DNA of 64,000 bases from Mycobacterium sp. SMC-8 (GCF_025263565.1 NZ_CP079865.1:124001-188000), one strand, 5' to 3'. Positions 18,932 to 28,451 are shown, counted from the first letter of the stretch. The notes: generated by a model from the letters alone, not told the origin. Translations and numbers: made by a program.

Positions 18932-20589
18932 GCCTCGATCCACCGATGAATCGCCTGTTCGGAGGGTGTTGATGTAAGGAAAGTGCCCTTTGAGCTGGGA
19001 TGATTGGAGTTACCACACTTCGATCAGCCCACGTTCAGAAAGGCACTTCCGGTGCAAGTGTCCCATAGGTTCGCCGTGTCGTCGGCGGTCTTCGATGATG
19101 CACATCTCGTGTCGTGCGCCGGGCTGGTGCCGGTGATGACCCTGGCCGGCCAGACCGGTCTGTCGCAGCTATTGGCCGACAAGATCCGGTTCACCTGTGA
19201 GCGGATCCGTTCGGGTGCGGCCCATCCGTCACCGAAGCTGACCACGCTGATCGCCGGGATGTGCGCCGGCGCGGACAGCATTGATGACCTAGACGTTGTG
19301 CGCTCGGGTGGGATGAAGACCCTCTTCGGTGGTGTGTACGCCCCGTCGACGATCGGAACCTTATTGCGGGAGTTCACCTTCGGGCATGCCCGCCAGCTCG
19401 AATCTGTCCTGCGCGAACACCTGGCCGCGCTGTGCGGGCGTGTCGATCTGTTGCCCGGCGCCGACGGACGGGCGTTCATCGACATCGACTCACTACTACG
19501 CCCGGTCTACGGGCACGCCAAGCAGGGCGCCAGCTACGGACACACCAAGATCGCCGGCAGGCAGATCCTGCGCAAAGGCCTCTCACCGTTGATCACCACG
19601 ATCAGCACCGACCACGGTGCGCCGGTGATCGCCGGGGCGAGGTTGCGGGCGGGCAAGGCCAACTCCGGCAAGGGCGCAGCCCGCATGATCGCTCAAGCGG
19701 CCGCTACCGCCCGTGCTGCCGGGGTCACCGGGCAGATCCTGGTGCGTGGCGATTCGGCCTACGGCAATAGCACCGTGGTCACCGCCTGCCACCGAGCAGG
19801 TGTCCGGTTCTCGCTGGTGCTGACCAAGACCGCCGCAGTTGCCGCCGCCATTGACGCAATTCCCGAGACCGCGTGGACCCCGGTGAACTATCCCGGTGCT
19901 GTGCGTGACCCCGACACCGGCGCCTGGATCTCCGATGCCGAAGTCGCCGAAACCACCTACACAGCCTTCGGTTCCACCAAGACTCCGGTGACCGCCCGGT
20001 TGGTCGTGCGCCGGGTCAAAGACGCGCGGTTCCTCGATGCGCTGTTTCCGGTGTGGCGGTACCACCCGTTCTTCACCAATTCCGACGAACCCGTCGACGC
20101 CGCTGACATCACTCATCGCCGCCACGCCATCATCGAAACCGTGTTCGCCGACCTCATCGACGGACCTTTGGCGCACATGCCCTCGGGGCGGTTCGGCGCG
20201 AACTCGGCCTGGATCCTGTGCGCCGCGATCGCCCACAACCTGCTGCGCGCCGTCGGCGTCCTGGCCGGAGGTGCCCACGCGGTCGCCCGCGGGGCGACAC
20301 TGCGCCGCAAGATAATCACTATCCCGGCCCGCCTGGCCCGTCCGCAACGCCAACCTATCCTGCACCTACCAGCGCACTGGCCCTGGACAGAGCACTGGCT
20401 CACGTTGTGGCGCAACACCATCGGCTACAGCCCACCAGAAATCGCCACCACCTGACCATATGCCGAAAGGCCCGACCGGAGCGCACAGGAACAGCTGGAC
20501 AGACCAGCAGATACCCCCTGCCCGCGACCAGGACCAGCCCTCAACAGCCCAGCGAGGCACACCTACCCCAATTCATCAGTGGATCGAGG
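18932..20589 (+). mobile_element. IS1380-family element, copy 3, inside narK
   Basis: 1658 bp, the same length as copy 1 and nearly identical. It is flanked by CTAA on both sides (18928-18931 and 20590-20593). The reconstructed narK sequence needs only one CTAA, so this is a clean 4-bp target duplication. It lies opposite to narK transcription. The near identity to copy 1 indicates recent transposition within this genome. Confidence 0.96.
19052..20455 (+). CDS. IS1380-family transposase, copy 3
   Basis: 467 residues, the same as copy 1 except Gly for Asp in ALAGQTG near residue 34. The GTG start aligns with the copy 2 start. All DDE motifs are present (FIDIDSLL, LVRGDSAYGN, IIETVFADL). Transcription runs rightwards, against narK. 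Confidence 0.93.
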   Translation: MQVSHRFAVSSAVFDDAHLVSCAGLVPVMTLAGQTGLSQLLADKIRFTCERIRSGAAHPSPKLTTLIAGMCAGADSIDDLDVVRSGGMKTLFGGVYAPSTIGTLLREFTFGHARQLESVLREHLAALCGRVDLLPGADGRAFIDIDSLLRPVYGHAKQGASYGHTKIAGRQILRKGLSPLITTISTDHGAPVIAGARLRAGKANSGKGAARMIAQAAATARAAGVTGQILVRGDSAYGNSTVVTACHRAGVRFSLVLTKTAAVAAAIDAIPETAWTPVNYPGAVRDPDTGAWISDAEVAETTYTAFGSTKTPVTARLVVRRVKDARFLDALFPVWRYHPFFTNSDEPVDAADITHRRHAIIETVFADLIDGPLAHMPSGRFGANSAWILCAAIAHNLLRAVGVLAGGAHAVARGATLRRKIITIPARLARPQRQPILHLPAHWPWTEHWLTLWRNTIGYSPPEIATT

Positions 20590-20785
20590 CTAAGGACCCG
20601 ACCAGAATCGGCGTCGCGACCAGCATGGAGGCCTCGGTACTGCTCAACGACAGGTCGCTGGCATAGGTGGTGGACAGCGGGCCGATCATGTTCCAGGCCC
20701 AGAAGTTGATTGCGGAGACCCAGGTGGCCAGCACCAGGTTCAAACTTCGCCGAGCGCCGGTGTCCGGCGTGGTCGCCGTGTTCAC

Positions 20786-21309
20786 ACCCACAAGAGAACC
20801 ACCTCTCGGGCGTGAGGTGAACAGTTCAGCCAAAAAGACTGTGCCCCAACACCGTACGAAAGCGTTGTTGAACGTCGCGCGTCGCCTCTCACCGTGTTTC
20901 CGGCGCTGGTGGTGCCGTGACCCTCGTGAGCGGGCGCCGCGATCATCGGGCTCCGCTCATCATTCGCACGGTCATCTCTGGCCGGTTCGCTCCCAAGCAC
21001 ACCCTGAGGATGACTGACCCCCCGGCGGCACGATACCGGCGTTGGCCTTCACAAAAAGGGACCAACGTCCCTACCCGGCACACGATCGTGGGTTCCCTGA
21101 ATCGCGTGTACGAAACGCCACGACCAAAGGGGTTCAGCAAGCACCTACAGGTGAATTAGTTTCGTGACAGTCGGGGACAAAACGCACTGGGAGGTTTTGG
21201 TCGACCAGCCCGTAGGTACGCCCACAAAGCCGGCCGAGTGCTGCGCTGCAGCACTAACTACGATCTTGGCGCTCGCCGTCAGCTGATCTAGTGGGAGAGC
21301 AGGCCGGTC
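20786..21309. other. Intergenic region upstream of narK
   Basis: About 520 bases without a supportable gene, between the narK start and the 3' end of the zinc-ribbon protein gene. It must hold the narK promoter and contains the DosR-like palindrome at 21055-21074. No other palindrome or terminator was convincing. Confidence 0.6.
21055..21074 (-). promoter_or_regulatory. DosR-like operator upstream of narK
   Basis: The core GGGACCAACGTCCCT is a perfect GGGAC-N4-GTCCC palindrome. It matches the published mycobacterial DosR consensus (TTSGGGACTWWAGTCCCSAA) at both half-sites and the central W-W. It lies about 270 bases upstream of the narK start, and narK is the only gene it could serve. narK2 and fdxA are DosR targets in M. 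tuberculosis, so hypoxia/NO control of nar is a sensible inference. Confidence 0.7.
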
Positions 21310-23756
21310 TCAAGCCTCGGTGGTTTGCCTGCGCGCCAGGGCTGCGGCGTACTCGGCGTTGCCGGATCCTGCGAACGAGTTCCACAGTGCGGCTGATGTT
21401 GCGCTGATTCCGAGTAGATCGCTGAGCACTTTGGCCGGCAGCGTCGAGGCCATGTGCATCAACGCGGTGTTGCGGCCGTCGCGAACCGACACGCCCGCAT
21501 CTCGGAGCCGGCGTGATAGAGCCAACGGATGCAATGGCTGACCCGGATCGCCTCCGGGGAATAGCCAGTCGTGAGCGTCCGAGTGACCGACCGCAGCTTT
21601 CCCACGCCTCCGAATGACGAGTTGTCGCAATAGGTCATCGAGGGGGCTCGGCAGGGCGACGGGCTCGGCCCCAAGGCGAAGCTGCACAAGCACCGATGTG
21701 TCAATCACGTCGTGAACCGTCAATCGCACGATGCGACTGGTGCTTTGACCGTAGAGCAGAACAAGAAGGCCGGCTACACGGTCAACGACGGCGACAGTGT
21801 CGGATTGCAGGAGGTTCCGGGCTACGGCCCAGCGGTGATCGTCATCGAGCAAATGACGGTCCTGCCTTACTTGAGGCGCGGGGATCGCTACCGGCGGCAG
21901 GTATCGTCGCTGAACGCACCACGCGACGAAACCTCGCGCTCGCAACGGCATTCGCCCGCCTTGTAGGCACCACTGGTCGACGTCGGGCTGCGTGCAGTCG
22001 CTCAGCTCCACGCCGCGGCCATGCAGCCACTGGAGCAACTTGACGATGCTTTTAACCTCGTCGCGGATACTGGCACTTTGACCCGGCGATGTCGGCTTCC
22101 TCGCCGAACGAAGCCGGCGAAGATGTGACCACGTCACATAGCCTGTGAGCAGGCGCCGTTCGTTTGAATCGGCTACCTCGGGAAGCTTTGTGTGCAGCCA
22201 CCGCTCCAAGGCATGAAGGTGTTCGTCGCGCACCGGCAAAACGCCGTGGGTGACGAGTGCGTGGCGCAGCCACCGCGCGCCTCGGGAAGGTGAAAGGTCG
22301 TCCAGTGTGTTGTGACTGACTGGTCCCGGCGCGGCCGCTAGTTGCGATAGCAGCGTGGTTGCGTTCGTGCCTGTGAGCCAGGTGAAGAGGGAATGGCCCG
22401 GGCTGGCGGTCAGCGCTTCGTGTACCGGCTTGAGGTGACGCGGAACGCCGCCCGATGAGCCAGCCAGCATACCGATGAGCTTGTGATTGGCTGCGCAGCC
22501 GTCACAGCGTCCGGCCTGGCGCATTCGCCCGAAAACTCCGCACTCGGTGCAGAATCGAAACAGTGCTGGCTCCTTCTTCACGCAGTTCCAGCAGCATGGC
22601 TCAGCGCCAATTCGAGCGGTCACGGGCAGAAACCGGCCACATCTTCCGCAATGCTCACGGCGGCGAGAGCAATTGCTGCACAGCGGTTCTCCTGTTTCTT
22701 CGCGGGTGCTGACGGGTCGGATCCCGCCGCACTTGGAGCACGGAATGGCTTTCGCTAGGCGTGTGCAGTTGAGGCATCGCGGCGTGGCCGAGTCAGGGAA
22801 GTAGCACGGCCTTGTCATTTCGCACGTGGAGCACAGGGCGAGCGGCATCGTGCGACAGTCAAAGCATGTGGGGCGACCACCGCGGCGCGTGCCGATGGGT
22901 TTGAAATCACCGCATACGGCGCAGATTTCGTGATTGAACTCGGCCCGCTGGGTGCACGCCCAGCACAGCGGATCACCGTCCACAGTCCGAGCGGCGATCG
23001 GCAGTTCTCTGTCGCATCGGGTGCACGATGTGCGGCGCGTGTCCTGATAGCAGCTATGGCAGCACGGTTGTCCGTCACGCAACGACTCGAGGCGTCTGGT
23101 GTGCCCGCAAAAGGGGCAGCAGGGAGCTGTGACGTCGATTCCGTGCTTGCGCAACGCCAATATCAGCCGGCGCACTGTCGGCGAGCCGGAGATTGCCTGG
23201 CCAGTGAGCAGTGTGGGGTTGTCCTGAAGGTCCCATGCCAGCTGGCGCCGTCGGGCCGGCTGCCGTACACATTCATTGATTAGCTTCTTCAACGCCGCTC
23301 GGTCGTCAATCGGGCGGACCGCTGTGACGAGTTCACAGATCACCTCGACGTGGTCAACGTCGGGTTCAGGCGGGCACCACTCACATCGCGGCCCACCGTT
23401 CCTGTCACGGGTGCGTGGCGTGAGAACCTTTCCGCAGTTCGCGCAGGGTTGAGGGTCAAATCGTCCGACTGCACGGTTATCGCAGGTGACGCAGATTCGT
23501 ACCCCGCCGCTGTTGTACTTGGACATTTGTCGTTGAGGCTTTCCGCAGCTTCCACATAGCGGTTGCACCAACTGTGTTGCGCCGCAATCGCGGAGAAAGC
23601 GGATTAAGCCGTCAACCATCGGCGGCCCCTCAGCAATCCCTGAAGTCAACAGAGCCGGGTTCTCATGCAACGCCCGGGCGAGACGGCGCTGCGAGGCTCG
23701 ATTCCCGGCGACAGTCTCGACTGCGGCCGTGATGTGGCGGCGGTGCTGCTTGCGGG
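21310..23756 (-). pseudogene. Zinc-ribbon-rich protein with degenerate tyrosine-recombinase-like C-terminus, 5' end lost
   Basis: The TTG at 23670 gives 786 residues. An in-frame stretch without any start codon ([24 protein letters not shown]) continues to about 23757, where the DNA becomes a SulP remnant. It matches the repeat unit seen again near residues 115-180, so the true N-terminus is missing. The first ~400 residues hold about a dozen CxxC knuckles (CGSCGKPQ, CPFCGHTRR, CAVCGDFK and others). The C-terminal ~300 look like an integrase fold (LLVLLYGQSTSRIVRLTVHDV, LPAKVLSDLLGISATSAALW), but no H-x-x-R or catalytic Tyr is visible. Related actinobacterial proteins occur on mobile DNA; function unknown. 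Confidence 0.6.
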
Positions 23757-24330
23757 GTGTTCCAGATCCTGCTCAGCGTTCTGGGGGTCGCACGGTTGAT
23801 GCGGTTCATTCCGCGCAGCGTCATGGTCGGCTTCGTCAACGCCCTGGCAATCTTGATCTTCACCTCACAGTTACCCCATCTACTGGGGGTGCCCGCGATC
23901 TACTGGGGGTGCCCGCGCTGGTGTACCCGTTCGTGGCCGTCGGCCTGATCATCATGGTTTTCCTGCCGAAGCTGACGACGATCGTTCCCGCACCGTTGGT
24001 CGCGATCGTGCTCCTGACCGCTTTGCGGCGATCGTCTTCTCCGTGCAGATCCCCACGGTGGGAGACGAGGGCGAGCTGCCCTCGAGCCTTCCGTCCCTGT
24101 TCTTTCCCGACGTGCCGTTGACCTGGTCGACCCTGACACTCATCGCGCCTTACGCGCTGGCGATGGCGTTGGTGGGACTGCTGGAGTCGTTGTTGACGGC
24201 CAAGCTGGTCGATGACATCACCGACACCCACAGCAACAAGACCCGCGAGGCCTGGGGTCAGGGTGTCGCCAATGTCGTGACCGGCTTTTTCGGGGGCATG
24301 GGTGGTTGCGCGATGATCGGCCAGCAGCCA
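23757..24330 (+). pseudogene. SulP-family anion transporter, central fragment in three frames
   Basis: Homology runs from [28 protein letters not shown] through [27 protein letters not shown] to [50 protein letters not shown] and [11 protein letters not shown]. It changes frame twice, at the 20-bp duplication (23878-23917) and near 24035. The N-terminal helices and the STAS domain are absent. It is a decayed bicarbonate/sulfate-type transporter. Confidence 0.85.
23878..23917. repeat. 20-bp tandem duplication inside the SulP remnant
   Basis: The unit ATCTACTGGGGGTGCCCGCG occurs twice in direct tandem (23878-23897 and 23898-23917). Removing one copy brings the SulP reading frames on both sides together, so this duplication is one of the inactivating lesions, probably from replication slippage. 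Confidence 0.93.
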
Positions 24331-24533
24331 TCGCCTCGTTCACGAACAACGGTCCTGGTGCAGACCGTCACATTGAGGCCACGGTTAGTGCATCGGCGGT
24401 CGAAACCGCGGCCGCCAGCGCGACAGCGGGCCGTTCTCGGTTGGGACGCTTGTTCACCGCGTCCATGGACGAGGCGATCGAGCTTCTCGCCGACGACATC
24501 TGCTCGCTCTTACGTAAAGGAGCCCTCGGTATC
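24306..24533 (+). pseudogene. C-terminal tail of an unrecognised protein
   Basis: An open frame reads ...[26 protein letters not shown] and is cut by the transposon at 24534. If that element and one copy of its 7-bp flank are removed, the frame ends in Gly-Ile-TAG at about 25584. It has no start of its own and is joined to SulP sequence on the left. I do not recognise it. Confidence 0.4.
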
Positions 24534-25576
24534 TGTTGACCGTCCCTCTGTGTGACGACCACGGCGGGGGTGATCGTCATTGAAGTTGTCGAAATCCCGG
24601 GTCGGGGACGGCGGTCGTCTGCATCATCAGCGTGCCCACGAACGGACCCCGCGCTGGTCTGCTCGCGCAGAGTCCATTTCGGCTCCGGCGCGATGCCGAA
24701 TCCCGAGATCGTCACAATCGGTGACGGCGGACGCGTCGATTCTGCGGTCGCCCAACACGAACTGACCCCTATCCCGGTTCCCGGGTGATAGGTAAGGCTG
24801 GTGGATCATGGACTGGCTCTGCGGTGATCGTCGCGCGCACCGGCGAACTGGCCGAGAAACTGCTCGCCGCCGGCGAACTCCGCTGCCCGCGGTGCCGCGA
24901 CGGCCAGCTGACTTCTTGGGGCTACGGCAGGCGGCGCTCCGTGCGCGATCACGACGGGACCACGATCACGGTGCGCCCCCGCCGCACGCGATGCCGGTCC
25001 TGCTCGTCAACGCATATCGTGATGCCCGCCGCTCTGCAGCCACGCCATGCCGACACCACCGCAGTGATTGGAACAGCATTGCTGCACAAAGCAAATGGAC
25101 TCGGACACCGGCGTATCGCGGCGACCATGGGGCGGCCGGTGTCCACCGTGCGCCGCTGGCTTCGCCGACTACCGCCAGAGCACCTGGACCGTCTCGCACG
25201 CGACGGGACCGAGCAGCTGCTCGCCCTGGACCCCGACACGTTCACCGCGCTGCGCTACCGAGGGAACATGTTGCACCACGCGCTGTCGCTGTTGTCGGCA
25301 GCGGCCTACTGGGACCGCCGCCGCTACGCCCTCGGTGAGCCGCCGTGGACCCTGATCGGGATGTACACCCGCGGCCGCCTTCTGGCGCCACCCGGCTGAC
25401 CCTCCGACGTCCCCGCGCTGCCGCCGGGGGCGTCATCACCATGCCTGCCGACAGTCGTCACCATGACGACCACCGCGTCGCCGCGACGATTACCCCGTCA
25501 CAATGCAGACCGACCCCCGAAATCACGTCTGCATCCACAGTGACGCCATCGTCTGCATCCTGAGCGACGGCCAACA
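24534..25576 (+). mobile_element. Small DUF6431-only relative of the 41.4-kb transposon
   Basis: The left end TGTTGACCGTCCCTC and the inverted right end (TGTTGGCCGTCGCTC when reversed) match the termini of the element at 41373-44745. The flanks are CGGTATC on both sides, a 7-bp direct repeat. Sub-terminal copies of CGTCTGCATC occur near both ends (about 24615, 25530 and 25550). It carries only the DUF6431 gene and no transposase or ATPase, so it would need trans-acting proteins to move. Confidence 0.8.
24824..25399 (+). CDS. DUF6431-type zinc-ribbon/HTH protein, copy in the small element
   Basis: About 191 residues from GTG 24824; an ATG at 24785 is in frame but would add a non-conserved leader. 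A zinc ribbon (LRCPRCRDGQLTSWGYGRRR ... RCRSCSSTH) precedes a helix-turn-helix (GLGHRRIAATMGRPVSTVRRWLRRL). It aligns with the protein at 41570-42190, including the ending GRLLAPPG versus GRLLAPGW. It probably binds transposon ends or targets. Being the sole gene between matching termini argues that it is an integral transposon component. Confidence 0.75.
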   Translation: MIVARTGELAEKLLAAGELRCPRCRDGQLTSWGYGRRRSVRDHDGTTITVRPRRTRCRSCSSTHIVMPAALQPRHADTTAVIGTALLHKANGLGHRRIAATMGRPVSTVRRWLRRLPPEHLDRLARDGTEQLLALDPDTFTALRYRGNMLHHALSLLSAAAYWDRRRYALGEPPWTLIGMYTRGRLLAPPG

Positions 25577-25657
25577 CGGTATCTAGCAGCCGTGCGGATG
25601 CTGAGTTTGTCGCTGGCGCAGCCCGGCAACGCGCGAGGCTGGAAAACCGACTGCCGT

Positions 25658-26779
25658 TCAGCCGTGTCCGTGGTGGTTTGACGGTGGCTGCGGGTCGTCG
25701 GCGCTGGTCGCGGGCAGCGCAGGAATGTTCAGTGCGATGGCGGCGCCGCTGGGAGCCGGTGGCCGTGGTGAGTAGCTGATGCCGTTGGGGCCCATGCCTA
25801 CAGGGATTGTCGCCATCACTGACTGAGTTGGTATGTCGATGACGGACACGGTGTCGTCGTAGCTGTTGGTGACCCAGGCGTGGGTGCCGGTGGGGTCGAT
25901 GACCACCCCGTGTGGGCCTGCGCCGGTGCTAACGGCGCGGAGCAGGGTCATCGCCGTCGTGTCGATCAACGAGACGGTGTGCCCAGCAGCTTCCCGGGTG
26001 CCTTGGTCAGCTGAGATCACGGTCGATTCATCGGGGGTCAGGTATAGCTGCACCGGGGCCGTCGGAACGGCGACGCTGCCGACCACTGTGCGGCTAGTCA
26101 AATCGACCTTCACCACCGCCGGGGGTTCAGTGGTTCCGGTGTAGGCGTAACGGCCGTCGGAGCTGACTGCTACCTGCGCTGGTCCGCTGCCCACGGCTAT
26201 GCTGCCCGTAACTTGATCCGTGCCGGGGTCGATCAGCTCCACCGTCCCTGTCACTGGGTCGGCGATAACGATCACCGAGCCGTCGGCAGCGGAGCGCAGA
26301 CCGTGTGGGGTGCCTCCCACGTCGATGCGGCCTATTTGCTGCAGGTCGGCGCCCTGATACACCGACACGGTGCCGTCACCCGAATTGGTTACATAAATCT
26401 TCTTGTTGGGCGCTTCGATCACATGTGCGGGAGCGGGTCCGGTGGCCGCGGCTGCGGCCACTTGGTAGGTCTTGGTGTCGATGGCCACAACCATGTTGGC
26501 GCTACTGGTCGCATACACCGTGTGGCCGTCATGGCCGATTTGAACGTTATGCGGCCCTGCCAGGCCAGTGAGGGTCGTGGCCACCACATTCCTGGCCGCG
26601 TCGAGGACCGTCAGGCTGTTGTCGCCTTCTTCAGCCACCCAGACAGACCCTCCAAACCGGGCGGATTCGGTGGCTGGCGTTGGCGGTGACGGCTGCGGCG
26701 CATCCGATACCGCCGAACAGCTTGCCAGAACAACACCGAGCACCGTCGCCGCCACGGCTGTCCGGAGTTCAATCCTCAT
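25658..26779 (-). CDS. Secreted lipoprotein with YVTN/YncE-like beta-propeller
   Basis: 373 residues from ATG 26779, which has GGGGGACTTTC just upstream. The N-terminal signal peptide ends in a lipobox (VVLASC, Cys about 21). Six to seven repeats of about 42 residues follow, of the form GTVSVYQGADLQQIGRIDVGGTPHGL and THAWVTNSYDDTVSVIDIPTQ, a seven-bladed YVTN propeller. The C-terminus is His/Pro-rich (PPSNHHGHG). It sits on the outer membrane leaflet; ligand unknown. It stands alone between the small transposon and an IS256. Confidence 0.85.
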   Translation of the reverse strand: MRIELRTAVAATVLGVVLASCSAVSDAPQPSPPTPATESARFGGSVWVAEEGDNSLTVLDAARNVVATTLTGLAGPHNVQIGHDGHTVYATSSANMVVAIDTKTYQVAAAAATGPAPAHVIEAPNKKIYVTNSGDGTVSVYQGADLQQIGRIDVGGTPHGLRSAADGSVIVIADPVTGTVELIDPGTDQVTGSIAVGSGPAQVAVSSDGRYAYTGTTEPPAVVKVDLTSRTVVGSVAVPTAPVQLYLTPDESTVISADQGTREAAGHTVSLIDTTAMTLLRAVSTGAGPHGVVIDPTGTHAWVTNSYDDTVSVIDIPTQSVMATIPVGMGPNGISYSPRPPAPSGAAIALNIPALPATSADDPQPPSNHHGHG

Positions 26780-27028
26780 GAAAGTCCCCCCATACCGGTG
26801 CGACGTGCTGGATGGCGGATTGATATCGGTAGGCCAATGATGATCAACGGTGCTCGCATAAAACGGCCATACGACTGCGATATTCGTTTCGTCGATCCCA
26901 CCTCGGGCGAACCGCTCGGTGAGCAGACTCTCCGAGTTGTCTGCAATGTTGGCGGCCGGTTGCGGTGAGACCTGTTGCGAGGCAATCAAATATCGGATGC
27001 CGAAAACGATCGCCGTGACCATTGGGCG

Positions 27029-28451
27029 TGTCAGATGGTTTGTGTAGCTGTGGCTCCTAGTGGATGGAGCACTATCGATGGATATGACCGCTGAAGAGCA
27101 GCTCTCTGGTGCTGATGCTGTGGAGCAGCTTCGCGCTGCAGGGGTGTTGGATGACGTGTTGGCCAGGATTGATGCCGGCCAGCTGCAGTTGACCGGGCAG
27201 GGTGGGTTTCTGCCCGAGATGGTCAAAGCTGTCTTGGAGCGCGGACTGGCTGCCGAGCTGACCGAGCATCTGGGCTATGACAAGGGCGATCCGATCGGGC
27301 GGGAGCTGCCCAACGCCCGCAACGGGTTCACACCCAAGACGGTGGCCAGCGAGGTCGGCGACGTCGGATTGGCGATCCCACGCGATCGTGACGGCAGCTT
27401 CCGCCCGACGCTGGTCCCCAAGGGTTCGCGGCGCCTGGGCGGCCTCGACGACATGATCATCTCGCTCTACGCCGGCGGGATGACCATCCGCGATATCCAG
27501 CATCATCTGGCCGCCACGATCGGCACCGAGCTCTCCCACGAGACGATCTCCAAGATCACCGACGCGGTGCTCGAGGAGGTCACCCAATGGCAGAAACGGC
27601 CGCTCGAGGAGCTCTATCCGATCGTCTACCTCGACGCTTTGGTCATCAAGATCCGCGACGGCCACCAGGTCAAGAACAGAGCGGCCCATATCGCTATCGG
27701 TGTCGATCTCGACGGCATCCGCCACGTGTTGGGGATCTGGGTGACCGCCAACGAAGGCGCGAAGTTCTGGGCCGGGGTGTGTGCTGAGTTGGCTAATCGC
27801 GGCGTCAAGGACATCCTGATTGTGTGCACTGATGGGCTGACCGGGTTCGCCGAAGCCGTCGAGGCGACCTGGCCGCAGACCACGGTGCAGACCTGCGTGG
27901 TGCATCTGATCCGTAACTCGATGCGGTTCGTGTCCTACGGCCAGCGCAAGACGATCGCGGCGGCACTGAAGACCATCTACACCGCTCCGACGGTCGACGC
28001 CGCGGCTGAGGCGTTCGAAGAATTCGCCAATTCCGCTCTGGGGCAGTCGAATCCGACGACAGTGATTGCCTGGCGTAACGCCTGGGAGCGGTTCATCCCG
28101 TTCCTGGCGTTCCCGCCGGAGTTGCGGCGCATCATCTACACCACCAACGCGATCGAATCGCTGAACTACCAACTGCGCAAAATCATCAAGAACCGCGGCC
28201 ATTTCCCCAATGACCAGGCCGCAGTGAAACTGCTGTGGCTGGCGATCTGCAACATAGAAGACAAACGCGCCCGAGAACGTCAAAAGTTCATCGACGACCC
28301 CCTCGCCACCGGTGACCGCTCACGCCACAACCGCCTCGTCGAAGGAGCCCGCACCAACGGCTGGAAACAAGCCCTCGGAGCCCTCGTTCTCAACTACCCC
28401 GACCGCATCAACCCCTACCTGTAAACCGCCACCTACACAGAAACCTTGACA
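27029..28451 (+). mobile_element. IS256-family element
   Basis: The ends share TGTCA...GTTT.TGTGTAG.TG in inverted orientation (27029 onward, and back from 28451). One transposase gene fills it. No 8-bp target duplication is evident (left ATTGGGCG, right AGCTCTGA), so one flank may have been rearranged. Confidence 0.88.
27078..28424 (+). CDS. IS256-family transposase
   Basis: 448 residues from ATG 27078. Transposase_mut signature: YLDALVIKIRD (first Asp), IVCTDGLTGFAEAV (second Asp), and YTTNAIESLNYQLRK (Glu in the C-terminal helical insert). The N-terminal region (KAVLERGLAAELTEHLGYDKGD) is typical. It is intact and probably active. Confidence 0.93.
   Translation: MDMTAEEQLSGADAVEQLRAAGVLDDVLARIDAGQLQLTGQGGFLPEMVKAVLERGLAAELTEHLGYDKGDPIGRELPNARNGFTPKTVASEVGDVGLAIPRDRDGSFRPTLVPKGSRRLGGLDDMIISLYAGGMTIRDIQHHLAATIGTELSHETISKITDAVLEEVTQWQKRPLEELYPIVYLDALVIKIRDGHQVKNRAAHIAIGVDLDGIRHVLGIWVTANEGAKFWAGVCAELANRGVKDILIVCTDGLTGFAEAVEATWPQTTVQTCVVHLIRNSMRFVSYGQRKTIAAALKTIYTAPTVDAAAEAFEEFANSALGQSNPTTVIAWRNAWERFIPFLAFPPELRRIIYTTNAIESLNYQLRKIIKNRGHFPNDQAAVKLLWLAICNIEDKRARERQKFIDDPLATGDRSRHNRLVEGARTNGWKQALGALVLNYPDRINPYL

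Larger units (their letters stand above)
17897..20785 (-). pseudogene. narK: narK nitrate/nitrite transporter, split by an IS1380
   Basis: The 5' segment is 20590-20785 (GTG start, RRSLNLVLATWVSAINFWAWN...TPILVGSL) and the 3' segment 17897-18931 (GRIVIGSLTDRFGG to the stop). Removing 18932-20589 and one CTAA copy restores VGSLGRIVIGSL in frame. The product is a 12-helix MFS antiporter of the NarK2 type that imports nitrate or exports nitrite for narGHJI. The 3' fragment has gained a GTG from the IS end (MDRGLGRIV) and could encode a transporter lacking its first helices. The insertion may also reduce narGHJI transcription. Confidence 0.92.

Noticed and set aside
25658..27226. A longer leftward reading of the YVTN lipoprotein, starting near 27226.
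   Set aside because: The extension would overlap the IS256 left end and lacks a signal sequence; ATG 26779 has a ribosome site and is followed by a clean signal peptide and lipobox.
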